NCBI GenBank assembly: GCA_002438805.1
Contig: DJQV01000016.1
Location: 58,222-122,221, forward strand
Reading direction: 5' to 3'
Origin: Bacteroidales bacterium UBA6377
Lineage (GTDB): Bacteria > Bacteroidota > Bacteroidia > Bacteroidales > UBA932
Length of the DNA: 64,000 nt
Position 1 is the stretch's first letter. Each line of letters starts with the position of its first letter. Below are positions 25,490 to 34,655 of this stretch, piece after piece. A program made the position numbers and the translations under genes. The notes beneath the pieces are model-generated. The model saw nothing but the letters and a program-made list of their open reading frames with translations, was not told where the DNA came from and did not search any database.

Positions 25490-28132
25490 ATGACTTCTAA
25501 GGAAATAAGACAGAAATTTCTGGATTTCTTCGCATCCAAGGGACACACCGTCGTGCCTTCAGCCCCGATGGTGGTCAAGAACGACCCGACGCTGATGTTC
25601 ACCAACGCCGGCATGAACCAGTTCAAGGACATCTTCCTGGGCAACGCCACGGCGCCGTACCGCCGCGCGACAGACTCGCAGAAATGCTTGAGAGTGAGCG
25701 GAAAGCACAACGACCTCGAAGAGGTGGGGCACGACACCTACCACCACACCATGTTCGAGATGCTGGGCAACTGGAGCTTCGGCGACTACTTCAAGAAAGA
25801 GGCGATAGACTGGGCGTGGGAACTCCTTACGGAAGTCTACAAGATAGACCCGAAACTGCTCTACGCCACCGTGTTCGAGGGCAGCGAGGAGGACGGCACC
25901 ACGATGGACGAGGAGGCCAGGCTGGCATGGCTCAAGCACCTTCCGGAAGACCACATCCTGCTCGGCAACAAGCATGACAACTTCTGGGAGATGGGCGACA
26001 CCGGCCCCTGCGGCCCCTGCTCGGAGATCCATATAGACATCCGCACCCCGGAGGAGAAGGCCGCCTCGGGACTGAGCGGACGCGAGCTGGTCAACAAGTC
26101 CGACCCGCACGTGATCGAGATCTGGAACCTCGTCTTCATGCAGTACCAGAGGATGGCCGACGGACACCTGGAAAGTCTTCCGGCCCACAACATCGACACC
26201 GGCATGGGATTCGAACGCCTCTGCTGCGCGCTCCAGGGCAAGGAGAGCAACTACGACACTGACGTGTTCAGCGGACTTATCTCCAAGATCGCCGAGATCT
26301 CAGGCCACCGCTACGGCGAGAACAGCCAGGCCGATGTGGCGATGAGAGTCATCGCCGACCACATCCGCGCCATCAGCTTCAGCATAGCCGACGGACAGCT
26401 CCCGTCCAACGTCAAGGCCGGATACGTGATCAGGAGAATCCTGCGCCGCGCCGTCCGCTACGGATATACTTTCCTCGGTCTGAACGAGCCGTTCCTCTGC
26501 CGTCTGGTGCAGCAGCTCGTCGATGACATGGGCGAGGCCTACCCGGAGATAACCAAGCAGCAGAAATTCATCGAAAACGTCATCCGCGAGGAAGAGCTGG
26601 CTTTCCTGCGCACCCTCGACAGGGGCATAAAGCTGATGGACGAGTGCATCGCAAGGGCCGGAGAGAGCAAGGTGATTTCCGGGACGGACGCGTTCAAGTT
26701 ATACGACACCTACGGTTTCCCTATCGACCTCACCGAGCTGATCGCCGGGGAGAACGGGTGCGCGGTGGATCTGGAAGGTTTCAAGGTTGAACTCCAGAAA
26801 CAGAAAGACAGGGCCCGCAACGCCACAGCCAACACCTTCGGGGACTGGGCAATCTACCACAGCGGAGAGGACGTCGAGTTCACCGGATACGACACCACGC
26901 GCACTGAAGAGGCCCTGCTGCTCAAGCAGAGGACCGTGGTACAGAAAAACAAGGAGATGCTCCAGCTCGTCTTCGACCGCACCCCGTTCTACGGGGAGAT
27001 GGGAGGTGAAGTGGGCGATACGGGATACATCATCTCAGCCGACGGCGAGCGTGTCAGGATCCTCAACACCATTAAGGAAAACAACCTCACCATCCACATT
27101 GCAGAGAGGCTTCCGCTCAACTGCGAGGGAGAGTTCACCCTCGTGGTGGACGAAGACCGCAGGCGCAAGATCGCGGCCAACCACAGCTGCACGCACCTGC
27201 TCGACAGGGCGCTCAAAGAAGTACTCGGAGACCACGTGGAGCAGAAAGGCTCGTACGTCTGCGACACGAGCTTCCGCTTCGACTTCTCCCACTTCGAGAA
27301 ACTCAGCGACGAGCAGATTGCCAAAGTGGAGGCAAGGGTCAACCAGCTCATCCGTGACAACCTGCCGCTTCAGGAGAAGCGTGACGCCACCATGGCTGAA
27401 GCCCGGGAAATGGGTGCCATAGCCCTCTTCGGCGAGAAATACGGTGACAGGGTGAGAGTCGTCAAGTTCGGCCCGAGCGTCGAGCTCTGCGGCGGCTGCC
27501 ACACCAGCGCCACGGGCAACATCGGATTCTTCAAGATTCTCTCCGAAAGCGCGATAGCCGCCGGCATCCGCCGCATCGAAGCCGTCACCGGTGAAGCCGC
27601 CGAGGCCTATGTCTATGGAATGCAGGAACTTCTCAAGACCGCACGCTCATTCTTCAACAATGTCCCGGATCTCGCCGGAGCCATAAGGCATCTGGTGGAG
27701 GACAACGCCACGTTTAAGAAACAGGCAGAGGAGTTCGCCAAGCAAAAGGCGGCGGATTTGGCAAAACTGCTTGCCTCCAAGGCAAAGGAAGTGGACGGCA
27801 TCAGGCTCATCGTGGCAAGCCATGTCAGCGAGAACGGCGGCGACCCGACGATGCTGCGCAACGCAGCCCTCGCCCTCCAGAAAGAACTCAGCAACACGGC
27901 CCTCGCAGCAGCTTTCGAATCCGACGGCAAGCCGCAGCTCCTGCTGATGTACTCCGATGACCTTGTGGCCAAGGGACACAACGCGGGCAAGGAAATCCGC
28001 GAAGCCGCCAAATTCATCCTCGGCGGCGGAGGCGGACAGCCGGGTCTGGCCTCAGCCGGCGGCAAGAAGCTCGAAGGACTCAAAGACGCCCTCGACGCCC
28101 TCATCAAGGCTGCGACAACTTCCGGGAAATAG
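25490..28132 (+). CDS. alaS: Alanyl-tRNA synthetase
   Basis: An 880-residue class II synthetase. The catalytic core starts with EIRQKFLDFFASKGHT and contains motif 1-3 elements (DPTLMFTNAGMNQFKDIFLG; RRILRRAVRYG). The editing domain has the zinc ligands HSCTHLLD and CGGCHTSATG, so mischarged Ser/Gly-tRNA can be cleared. The C-Ala domain ends in GGGGGQPGLASAGG. The frame is open 108 codons upstream, but the first conserved residues and the promoter support ATG at 25490. Followed after 15 bases by the lptG-fmt fusion. Confidence 0.97.
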   Translation: MTSKEIRQKFLDFFASKGHTVVPSAPMVVKNDPTLMFTNAGMNQFKDIFLGNATAPYRRATDSQKCLRVSGKHNDLEEVGHDTYHHTMFEMLGNWSFGDYFKKEAIDWAWELLTEVYKIDPKLLYATVFEGSEEDGTTMDEEARLAWLKHLPEDHILLGNKHDNFWEMGDTGPCGPCSEIHIDIRTPEEKAASGLSGRELVNKSDPHVIEIWNLVFMQYQRMADGHLESLPAHNIDTGMGFERLCCALQGKESNYDTDVFSGLISKIAEISGHRYGENSQADVAMRVIADHIRAISFSIADGQLPSNVKAGYVIRRILRRAVRYGYTFLGLNEPFLCRLVQQLVDDMGEAYPEITKQQKFIENVIREEELAFLRTLDRGIKLMDECIARAGESKVISGTDAFKLYDTYGFPIDLTELIAGENGCAVDLEGFKVELQKQKDRARNATANTFGDWAIYHSGEDVEFTGYDTTRTEEALLLKQRTVVQKNKEMLQLVFDRTPFYGEMGGEVGDTGYIISADGERVRILNTIKENNLTIHIAERLPLNCEGEFTLVVDEDRRRKIAANHSCTHLLDRALKEVLGDHVEQKGSYVCDTSFRFDFSHFEKLSDEQIAKVEARVNQLIRDNLPLQEKRDATMAEAREMGAIALFGEKYGDRVRVVKFGPSVELCGGCHTSATGNIGFFKILSESAIAAGIRRIEAVTGEAAEAYVYGMQELLKTARSFFNNVPDLAGAIRHLVEDNATFKKQAEEFAKQKAADLAKLLASKAKEVDGIRLIVASHVSENGGDPTMLRNAALALQKELSNTALAAAFESDGKPQLLLMYSDDLVAKGHNAGKEIREAAKFILGGGGGQPGLASAGGKKLEGLKDALDALIKAATTSGK

Positions 28133-28147
28133 CGTAGAGGCAGGGGG

Positions 28148-30538
28148 ATGAAGAAACTCGACCGCTTCATACTGAAGTCGTTTCTAGGACCGCTGGTGGC
28201 GATCCTTTTAGTCGTTGTCTTCATCCTTCTGCTCCAGTTTCTCTGGCTCTACATAGACGAGCTCGTAGGCAAAGGGTTGGGGCTCCGGATAATCCTTGAG
28301 TTCCTGATGTGGGGGGCCTGCACGATTCTCCCACAAGCCCTGCCGCTCGCGACCCTGCTGGCCTCGATGATGGTCGTGGGGCAGATGGCCGAGAACAACG
28401 AGCTTCTCGCCATCAAGGCGGCGGGTGTGTCGTTTTCCCGTATCATCGCCCCGCTTACGGCAGCCTCGCTGCTCATCGCCATCGGGGCTTTTTTCATCGG
28501 GGACAGGCTGGTACCGCACGCCTTCAACAAGATCTATACTCTGCGTGACGACATCGGCCGTACCAAAAACGAGATCAAGATACCGTCGGGCACGTTCTAC
28601 GACGGCATCGACGGCTATATCCTCAGGGTGGACGACCAGAGCAAGAAGAGCGGCATGCTCTATGGGGTCATGGTCTATGACCACAGCGCCGGCAGAGGCA
28701 ACATCTCGCTGACTCTGGCCGACTCGGCCCTCATCAAGATGTCCAGCCGCAAGGACTACCTGACATTCACGATGTTCGATGGCTCCTCCTATCAGGAAGA
28801 CAACAGCATACGCTATGCCGATACGAGCCTTGCCCTGCAGAGGGTCAAATTCGCCAGGCAGGAGATAGTGGTGCCGCTGTCCAACTACAACTTCGAAAAA
28901 TCCGACTCAAGCCGCTTCGGCGACCAGGCCAAATCCATGAGCGTGAAGCAGCTCAAGCACGAGAGCGACTCGCTGCACCATAATGTGGACTCCGTACAGC
29001 GTGTACACTACGCCTCCATCATCCGGATGAAGCCTTTTCAGGAAAGCGCCCAGCTCGATACCGCGCTGCGCAACCCCGACAGGGCTCTTTTCAGCCATGA
29101 GGGCTTCTGTGAGTGGAAGGACATCGACAGCAAGGCCATTGCCTACAAGGAAGCCGGGGAGAGGGCCAGCCGCTACGCATCCGACATCGGAAATCTCAAG
29201 TTCGACACCTATGAACAGGACTACTATATCAGGCACACCGACATCGAACTCCTGAAGAAGTTCGCCCAGGCCCTCGCCTGCTTCATACTCTTTTTCATCG
29301 GTGCCCCGCTCGGTTCGCTGATACGCAAAGGGGGGCTGGGCACGAGCGCCATCGTCTCAGTGCTCTTCTTCGTGCTGTACTGGGTGGTGGACATCTCAGG
29401 CACCAAACTCGCCAGGGACGGTGCGATCGGAGCCTTCGCCGGAGCCTTCATCTCCGCATTCATACTCGCCCCGATAGGCATCTTCCTCACCTGGAAGGCC
29501 ATAAACGACTCAGAACTTTTCAATTTGGATCAATTCAAAAATTGGCGCAGGAAGCTCAAGAGCAAGATTGTCGGCTTCTTCCGCCCTGTGCGCATAGTAT
29601 ACATGGGCACACCGGAATTTGCGGTAGCTCCGCTAGACAATCTCATACGCAACAAATACAAGGTGGTCGGAGTGGTGACAGTCCCTGACAAGCCGAGCGG
29701 ACGCGGCCTCAAAGTGAACGAAAGCGCTGTGAAACACTATGCCGTGGAGCACAACCTGCCATTGCTCCAGCCCGAGAGACTCAAGGATCCCGAGTTCCTC
29801 GCCGCCCTGAAGGCCTGGAAGCCGGATCTCATCGTGGTGGTGGCTTTCCGCATGCTGCCAGAGGCGGTCTGGTCGATGCCTCGTCTCGGCACGATCAACC
29901 TGCACGCCGCCCTGCTGCCGCAGTACCGTGGCGCTGCCCCTATCAACTGGGCAGTCATCAACGGGGAGAAGCTCACCGGCGTGACCACCTTCATGATTGA
30001 CAAGGACATCGACACAGGTGGCATCCTGATGCGCCACGAGTGCAGGATAAGCCCCGTGGACACTGCCGGCGATGTGCATGACAAACTCATGGAGATCGGC
30101 TCGGACCTGGTTCTCCAGACAGTGGAAGGACTCATAGAACACAACATAGAGACGAGGGTGCAGCGCTCCTTCATCCAGGGTTCGGAAGTGCTCAAGCCGG
30201 CACCGAAGCTCACCCGCGAGACCTGCCGCATAGACTGGAACGACAGCAGTGAACACATCTACAACCTCATACGCGGCCTTAGTCCATATCCGGCAGCATT
30301 CACCGAAATTGCCGAAGGGGACAAGACTCCGCAGACACTCAAGATATACCGCGCAGAGAAAGTAAATCTGCATGCGGCACCCGGCACTATCCTCTCTGAT
30401 GGCAAGACTTATCTCGCCATAGCCACGTCCGATGGGGCCATGTCGCTCAAGGACATGCAGCTTTCCGGCAAGAAAAGAATGGAGGTCAAGGACTTCCTGC
30501 TCGGATTCAGAAACCCGGACAAATACCATATATGTTAA
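28148..30538 (+). CDS. Fusion protein: LptF/LptG permease + methionyl-tRNA formyltransferase
   Basis: One uninterrupted 796-residue frame. Residues 1 to about 475 are an LptF/LptG permease (lipopolysaccharide export): N-terminal helices with LDRFILKSFLGPLVAILL, a long periplasmic loop, and C-terminal helices (IGAPLGSLIRKGGLG). Residues 481-796 form a full-length Fmt: VRIVYMGTPEFAVAPL, then NLHAALLPQYRGAAPI with the catalytic Asn and His, and DKDIDTGG with the Asp, followed by the C-terminal domain. There is no stop between them. A GTG at 29588 (residue 481) could serve as an internal start giving a separate Fmt. Its end overlaps the next gene by seven bases. Confidence 0.85.
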   Translation: MKKLDRFILKSFLGPLVAILLVVVFILLLQFLWLYIDELVGKGLGLRIILEFLMWGACTILPQALPLATLLASMMVVGQMAENNELLAIKAAGVSFSRIIAPLTAASLLIAIGAFFIGDRLVPHAFNKIYTLRDDIGRTKNEIKIPSGTFYDGIDGYILRVDDQSKKSGMLYGVMVYDHSAGRGNISLTLADSALIKMSSRKDYLTFTMFDGSSYQEDNSIRYADTSLALQRVKFARQEIVVPLSNYNFEKSDSSRFGDQAKSMSVKQLKHESDSLHHNVDSVQRVHYASIIRMKPFQESAQLDTALRNPDRALFSHEGFCEWKDIDSKAIAYKEAGERASRYASDIGNLKFDTYEQDYYIRHTDIELLKKFAQALACFILFFIGAPLGSLIRKGGLGTSAIVSVLFFVLYWVVDISGTKLARDGAIGAFAGAFISAFILAPIGIFLTWKAINDSELFNLDQFKNWRRKLKSKIVGFFRPVRIVYMGTPEFAVAPLDNLIRNKYKVVGVVTVPDKPSGRGLKVNESAVKHYAVEHNLPLLQPERLKDPEFLAALKAWKPDLIVVVAFRMLPEAVWSMPRLGTINLHAALLPQYRGAAPINWAVINGEKLTGVTTFMIDKDIDTGGILMRHECRISPVDTAGDVHDKLMEIGSDLVLQTVEGLIEHNIETRVQRSFIQGSEVLKPAPKLTRETCRIDWNDSSEHIYNLIRGLSPYPAAFTEIAEGDKTPQTLKIYRAEKVNLHAAPGTILSDGKTYLAIATSDGAMSLKDMQLSGKKRMEVKDFLLGFRNPDKYHIC

Positions 30539-31938
30539 GAAAGATCAGAATCGCGGCAGCTGCCCTGTTCTTCGTGGGGATCACGCTGCTTTTTGCCGGC
30601 ATCGGCGACCAATGGTGGGGCTGGATGGCCAAGCTCCAGTTCCTTCCGTCCTGTATGGCCCTGAACTTCGGAGCCATAGCATTCATCTTGCTGCTGACCC
30701 TCGTCTTCGGCCGTATCTACTGCTCCGTCATCTGTCCGATGGGAGTGTTTCAGGATATTATCATCTGGTTGCGCAAGGCTGTCTGCCCGAAAGGACGCAA
30801 GCCCAAGAGGCATTTCGTCAAGGAGCCGCGCATCGTCCGTTATGGCATCCTGGCTATCGTCATCGTAAGCGCTTTGACTTTCAGCCAGTTGCTGCTTACC
30901 GCCCTAGCACCGTACAGCGCTTATGGACGCGCGGTGCGCAGTGTCATCGGTCTCGCCCGCGGAGAAAGCCTCGCTCCGGTGCTGCTGATCTCAGCTTTCG
31001 TGACACTGGCTGTGATAGCGGTTTGCGCCTGGATCTGGGGACGCGGATGGTGCAATACAATCTGTCCCGTAGGCTCGGTGCTCGGGCTTGTCTCACGCTT
31101 CTCACTCTTCAAAGTCAGCATTGACAAGAGCCAGTGCGTCTCCTGCCGCAAATGCGAGAGGGGCTGCAAGTCATCATGCATCGACATCGACACCCATACC
31201 GTGGACACCAGCCGCTGCGTGGACTGCTTCGACTGTCTGGACAGCTGTCCAAAGAGCGGCATCAAATTCCGTTTCTCGCTGCCGGGCAAGGCTGAGGCCA
31301 AGACGGAAAATGTCGATAAGGGACGCCGCGCATTCATGACCACCACGGCCCTCGTCGGCGGAAGCCTTGCCCTCGGGGCACAGAACAAGCGGCTCGACGG
31401 GGGACTTGCCGAGGTGATCGACAAGACCTCTCCGGAACGCGCCGAAAGGCTGGTGCCGTTCGGGGCCAGAAGCGTCAAGGATTTCTACGACCGGTGCACG
31501 GCCTGCCAGCTCTGCGTGAGCAACTGCCCTAACGGCGTGCTCCGCGCCTCCACCGACTTAGAGCACTTCCTCCAGCCGCAGATGGGCTACGAAAAGGGCT
31601 GGTGCCGTCCCGAGTGTACCACCTGCAGCCAACTCTGTCCTGCGGGAGCAATCCTCCCTCTCGAAAAAGACGAAAAACTCTCGCTCAAGATCGGCACGGC
31701 CAAAGTCAACCTGAGCCTGTGCCTCGCAGCCAAGGACGAGGCAGGCTGCGGCAACTGCTCGCGCCACTGCCCGGCAGGGGCTGTGCGTATGGTCAAGACC
31801 GATGGCTTCCGCAGGAGCATCCCTGTAGTGGCTGAAGCCCAGTGCATAGGCTGCGGCGCCTGCGAATATCTGTGCCCGTCAAGGCCGATAAGCGCCATCA
31901 CCGTAGATGGAATTTCCGTTCACATAAAGAATAACTGA
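30532..31938 (+). CDS. NapH-like membrane polyferredoxin with C-terminal ferredoxin half
   Basis: A 468-residue iron-sulfur protein. The first about 180 residues have four hydrophobic helices with two membrane-edge CxxxCP motifs (YCSVICPMG and WCNTICPVG), as in NapH/CcoG. A cytoplasmic-type pair of clusters follows (CVSCRKCERGC, CVDCFDCLDSCPK). At residues 264-280 comes GRRAFMTTTALVGG, resembling a Tat signal inside the protein, then four more cluster motifs (CTACQLCVSNCP, CTTCSQLCP, CGNCSRHCP, CIGCGACEYLCP). It probably moves electrons from the quinone pool or cytoplasm towards the next gene's periplasmic product. Adjacent genes overlap or abut. Confidence 0.75.
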   Translation: MLRKIRIAAAALFFVGITLLFAGIGDQWWGWMAKLQFLPSCMALNFGAIAFILLLTLVFGRIYCSVICPMGVFQDIIIWLRKAVCPKGRKPKRHFVKEPRIVRYGILAIVIVSALTFSQLLLTALAPYSAYGRAVRSVIGLARGESLAPVLLISAFVTLAVIAVCAWIWGRGWCNTICPVGSVLGLVSRFSLFKVSIDKSQCVSCRKCERGCKSSCIDIDTHTVDTSRCVDCFDCLDSCPKSGIKFRFSLPGKAEAKTENVDKGRRAFMTTTALVGGSLALGAQNKRLDGGLAEVIDKTSPERAERLVPFGARSVKDFYDRCTACQLCVSNCPNGVLRASTDLEHFLQPQMGYEKGWCRPECTTCSQLCPAGAILPLEKDEKLSLKIGTAKVNLSLCLAAKDEAGCGNCSRHCPAGAVRMVKTDGFRRSIPVVAEAQCIGCGACEYLCPSRPISAITVDGISVHIKNN

Positions 31939-31939
31939 C

Positions 31940-33280
31940 ATGGACAGAAGAGAATTCATAAAGACCGCAGGGCTCGGCGCTGCCGCCGCAGGACTTGCAG
32001 CCTGCGCCCCCAAGACACTCACGGAGGAGAAGACCGGCGTTTCCGACAAAGGACTTGACGGCACTATGCCGCAGCACTACCCCGGAGTGGGGCTGCTCGG
32101 CTACGGCTGCATGAGGTGGCCGATGGTCGATGGAGAAGACGGCAAGAAACACATAGACCAGCAGGAGGTCAACCGTCTTGTGGATTTCGCCCTCGAGCAC
32201 GGCGTCAACTACTTCGACACCTCTCCTGTCTATCTGGAAGGCGACAGTGAACGGGCCACAGCCGAAGCCCTCAACAGGCATCCTCGCGAGAGCTGGCTTC
32301 TCGCCACCAAACTGTCCAATTTCTCGGACGCATCTTATGACAACTCCGTCAAGATGTACCGCAAGTCCCTGGAAATCTTCAAGACAGACCATGTGGACTA
32401 CTACCTGCTGCATTCCCTCAGCGGCGGAGAGGATTTCTCAAGACGCTTTGGAGATACAGGGATCATGGAGTTCCTGCTGAAAGAAAAGGCCGCGGGACAT
32501 ATCCGTCATCTGGGCTTCTCCTTCCACGGTGCCATGAGCGGATTTGACGAGATGATGGCTCTGCACGACAGCGGCAAGTACCGCTGGGACTTCGTGCAGA
32601 TACAGATGAACTATGTGGACTGGACCCATGCCGGCGGACGCAACACCGATGCCGAATACCTCTACGGGGAACTCGACCGCAGGCAGATTCCGATAGTGAT
32701 AATGGAGCCGCTGCGCGGAGGACGTCTGGCGGATATGCCGGCAGGCACGGCTGACCTTTTGAAAGCCAAGGCTCCCGGGGACTCTCTCGCATCCTGGGCT
32801 TTCCGCTTCGTCGGCAGCTATCCGCGCGTGCAGGTGGTGCTGAGCGGCATGACCTACATGGAGCACCTGCAGGACAATCTCAAGACGTTCCTCAATTTCA
32901 AGCCGGTGACCGACGAGGAGAAAGCACTTCTGGAGGAGGTGGCCGACAGGCTCGAAAACTATCCTCTGGTGCGCTGCACATGCTGCCAGTACTGCATGCC
33001 TTGCCCTTACGGAATCAACATCCCGGCCATCTTCCGCTTCTACAACGACAGCGTCAACGCTGGCACCTACGTGACCGGCAAGGAGCAGAAAGGCTACGCC
33101 AAGGCCCGCAGGAATTATCTGCTCGCCTACAACAAGGCCATCCCGGCGGTCCGCCAGGCCGACCACTGCATCGCCTGCGGCAAATGCGTGGGAGCATGCC
33201 CGCAGCACATCGCCATTCCGCGCGAACTGCGCCGCATCGACCGTTACATAGAGAGCCTCAAGCGCGAGACGCTGGAGTAG
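31940..33280 (+). CDS. Tat-exported aldo/keto reductase with [4Fe-4S] C-terminus
   Basis: A 446-residue protein. The N-terminus MDRREFIKTAGLGAAAAG has the twin-arginine motif and ends in LAAC, so it is a probable Tat-exported lipoprotein. The main domain is an aldo/keto reductase barrel (VNYFDTSPVYLEGDSE, with catalytic Asp-Tyr; YYLLHSLSG; GFSFHG). The C-terminus has CTCCQYCMPCPYG and a ferredoxin motif CIACGKCVGACPQH. It starts one base after the polyferredoxin gene, so the two should act together as a membrane-to-periplasm reductase. Substrate unknown. Confidence 0.85.
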   Translation: MDRREFIKTAGLGAAAAGLAACAPKTLTEEKTGVSDKGLDGTMPQHYPGVGLLGYGCMRWPMVDGEDGKKHIDQQEVNRLVDFALEHGVNYFDTSPVYLEGDSERATAEALNRHPRESWLLATKLSNFSDASYDNSVKMYRKSLEIFKTDHVDYYLLHSLSGGEDFSRRFGDTGIMEFLLKEKAAGHIRHLGFSFHGAMSGFDEMMALHDSGKYRWDFVQIQMNYVDWTHAGGRNTDAEYLYGELDRRQIPIVIMEPLRGGRLADMPAGTADLLKAKAPGDSLASWAFRFVGSYPRVQVVLSGMTYMEHLQDNLKTFLNFKPVTDEEKALLEEVADRLENYPLVRCTCCQYCMPCPYGINIPAIFRFYNDSVNAGTYVTGKEQKGYAKARRNYLLAYNKAIPAVRQADHCIACGKCVGACPQHIAIPRELRRIDRYIESLKRETLE

Positions 33281-33613
33281 CCCCTCCACAACCCTGCCCG
33301 CCCGCAGACCTGCCATCCCATGTAGGGTCGCCGCCGTTCATACCCACCCGAGCATGTAGGGGAATATTTGACCTTTTTTACCCCAACCTTTAACAGACAC
33401 CACTAGCACACGATGCTCCGTGGCATCCCGGTTCTAAAGGTTGGGGTATATTTTGCGCTTTTCTCCCCTACCTCGTAGTGCTATGTCATGACGGAATAAA
33501 TGAGGAAGATTCCCAACAATATAGAAGACTACCTCAAGTCCAATAGCAACAAAATGCCTGTAGCCGATGGTGCACGGCATCAGGCTCGCTCTTGAGGAAT
33601 ATATATTCTGATC
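33281..33613. other. Gene-free stretch with palindromic repeats
   Basis: About 330 bases between convergent transcription units. It holds a compound palindrome (33356-33473, annotated separately) and no convincing gene; the open frames here have no family resemblance or signal sequence. No promoter matching TAnnTTTG pairs was found for a downstream gene. Confidence 0.6.
33356..33473. repeat. Compound palindrome of two REP-like hairpin elements
   Basis: Two inverted copies of a short element facing each other. Inner arms TACCCCAACCTTTA (33379-33392) and TAAAGGTTGGGGTA (33435-33448) are a perfect 14-bp match; outer arms GTAGGGGA (33356-33363) and TCCCCTAC (33464-33471) also match. Each copy is itself a hairpin (GTAGGGG with TACCCCAAC-type arms). 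Two more copies of the element occur near 47.8-47.9 kb. Confidence 0.75.
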
Positions 33614-33650
33614 AAAAAAATGTCCGGCCAGAGTGGTATCTGACCGGACA
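33614..33650 (-). terminator. Terminator of the left SusCD/protease cassette
   Basis: Minus strand hairpin: TGTCCGGTCAGA and TCTGGCCGGACA (one wobble) around TACCAC, followed by seven T. The stem is nearly the same as that of the terminator ending the right cassette at 57212-57247. Confidence 0.85.
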
Positions 33651-33728
33651 ATTGAGTTTATTGGAGCTTTTCTCCGGGGAAAGGGGGCTTTGGCCGGACA
33701 AAAAGCCAATGGGAATGTCAAACAGCTA

Positions 33729-34655
33729 TCAGAAACTGTAGCCCAGGCCGAAAGTCATCGTGCCGCCAAGCACTTCAGAAGCGAAGAGATAGGCGGCGTT
33801 GAGCTCAATGCCGAAGAACTTGAGGCCGAGTCCGGCGGAGGCGAAGGACGGCAGCACAGCCGTCTCCGGGCCATAGTGATAACCGGCACGGGCGAACACC
33901 ATATCCTTGAAAGAATACTGCACACCGGCAGCAGCCATAACGCTGCCGGAGAACAAATAGTCCAGATCAGCATCCACTTTGAGAGTGTGAGCCTCAGACA
34001 GCGACCTTGTCCAGTCCACACCTACGCGGGCTGAAGCCGGTAGTGACCAACTGTTGCCATCTGCACCCTTGACCTTGCTTCCAAGCGAAGCGGCTCCGGC
34101 AGTGACATTGAAGTCTGCAAACTTGTAACTCACGAACACGTCTCCGCAGAAAGCGCTGTAGGAATCATCACTGGTAAGCTTCTGTGAAGCGAAGCGGACA
34201 TTGACACCGGCAGAGAGATTGTCGATAATCTTCACGCCGAAACCGAGACCCACAGAAAGCAGGGATGGCTTGAATGTGCCGGCAGGGTTGCCGGTCTCGT
34301 CAGTGAGGCTGTACTCCTCGCCATTCTGCATTGTGCCGGCCACTGAAAGGCCGAAGCGCTCTCCAAATTTAAATCCTGCACCCAGCCCCATATTGGTACT
34401 GGCCGCCCCGTCCGGAGCCCAGCTCTGATATGAGACCCCGAAGTCCATGCTCTTCTCCGAGAACGGGATGACGGAAGAGTTGCGCAGGGCTGACCAGGCC
34501 GTCCCGCCCGTAGAGGCGAGTCCCGCGAAGCCCATTCCTGCGGAAACAGGATCCTGCTCTACTCTCAATGACGGCATCGCAGTCTGGGCGGATGCCACCC
34601 CAGCCGAAAGCAGGCAGACGGTGGCTAGAGTCATTATGTTCTTGTGTATCATCAT
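33729..34655 (-). CDS. PorV/PorQ-like outer-membrane beta-barrel, left cassette
   Basis: A 308-residue protein with a signal peptide ending in VASAQ and a mature part of regular amphipathic beta strands, ending in GLGYSF, a terminal Phe. The pattern SAGMGFAGLASTGGTAWSALRN near the N-terminus resembles the PorV/PorQ family, which serves the T9SS; PorV itself is longer, so this may be a dedicated relative. Its closest relation in the window is the right-cassette barrel, with an almost identical C-terminus (FASAG.GLKF..ELNAAYLFASE.LGG). The start overlaps the protease stop (ATGA); ATG at 34652 is possible. Confidence 0.6.
   Translation of the reverse strand: MMIHKNIMTLATVCLLSAGVASAQTAMPSLRVEQDPVSAGMGFAGLASTGGTAWSALRNSSVIPFSEKSMDFGVSYQSWAPDGAASTNMGLGAGFKFGERFGLSVAGTMQNGEEYSLTDETGNPAGTFKPSLLSVGLGFGVKIIDNLSAGVNVRFASQKLTSDDSYSAFCGDVFVSYKFADFNVTAGAASLGSKVKGADGNSWSLPASARVGVDWTRSLSEAHTLKVDADLDYLFSGSVMAAAGVQYSFKDMVFARAGYHYGPETAVLPSFASAGLGLKFFGIELNAAYLFASEVLGGTMTFGLGYSF

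Noticed and set aside
33434..33721. Minus-strand 95-codon frame in the repeat gap
   Set aside because: It covers the palindrome and the cassette terminator and shows no domain or signal peptide.
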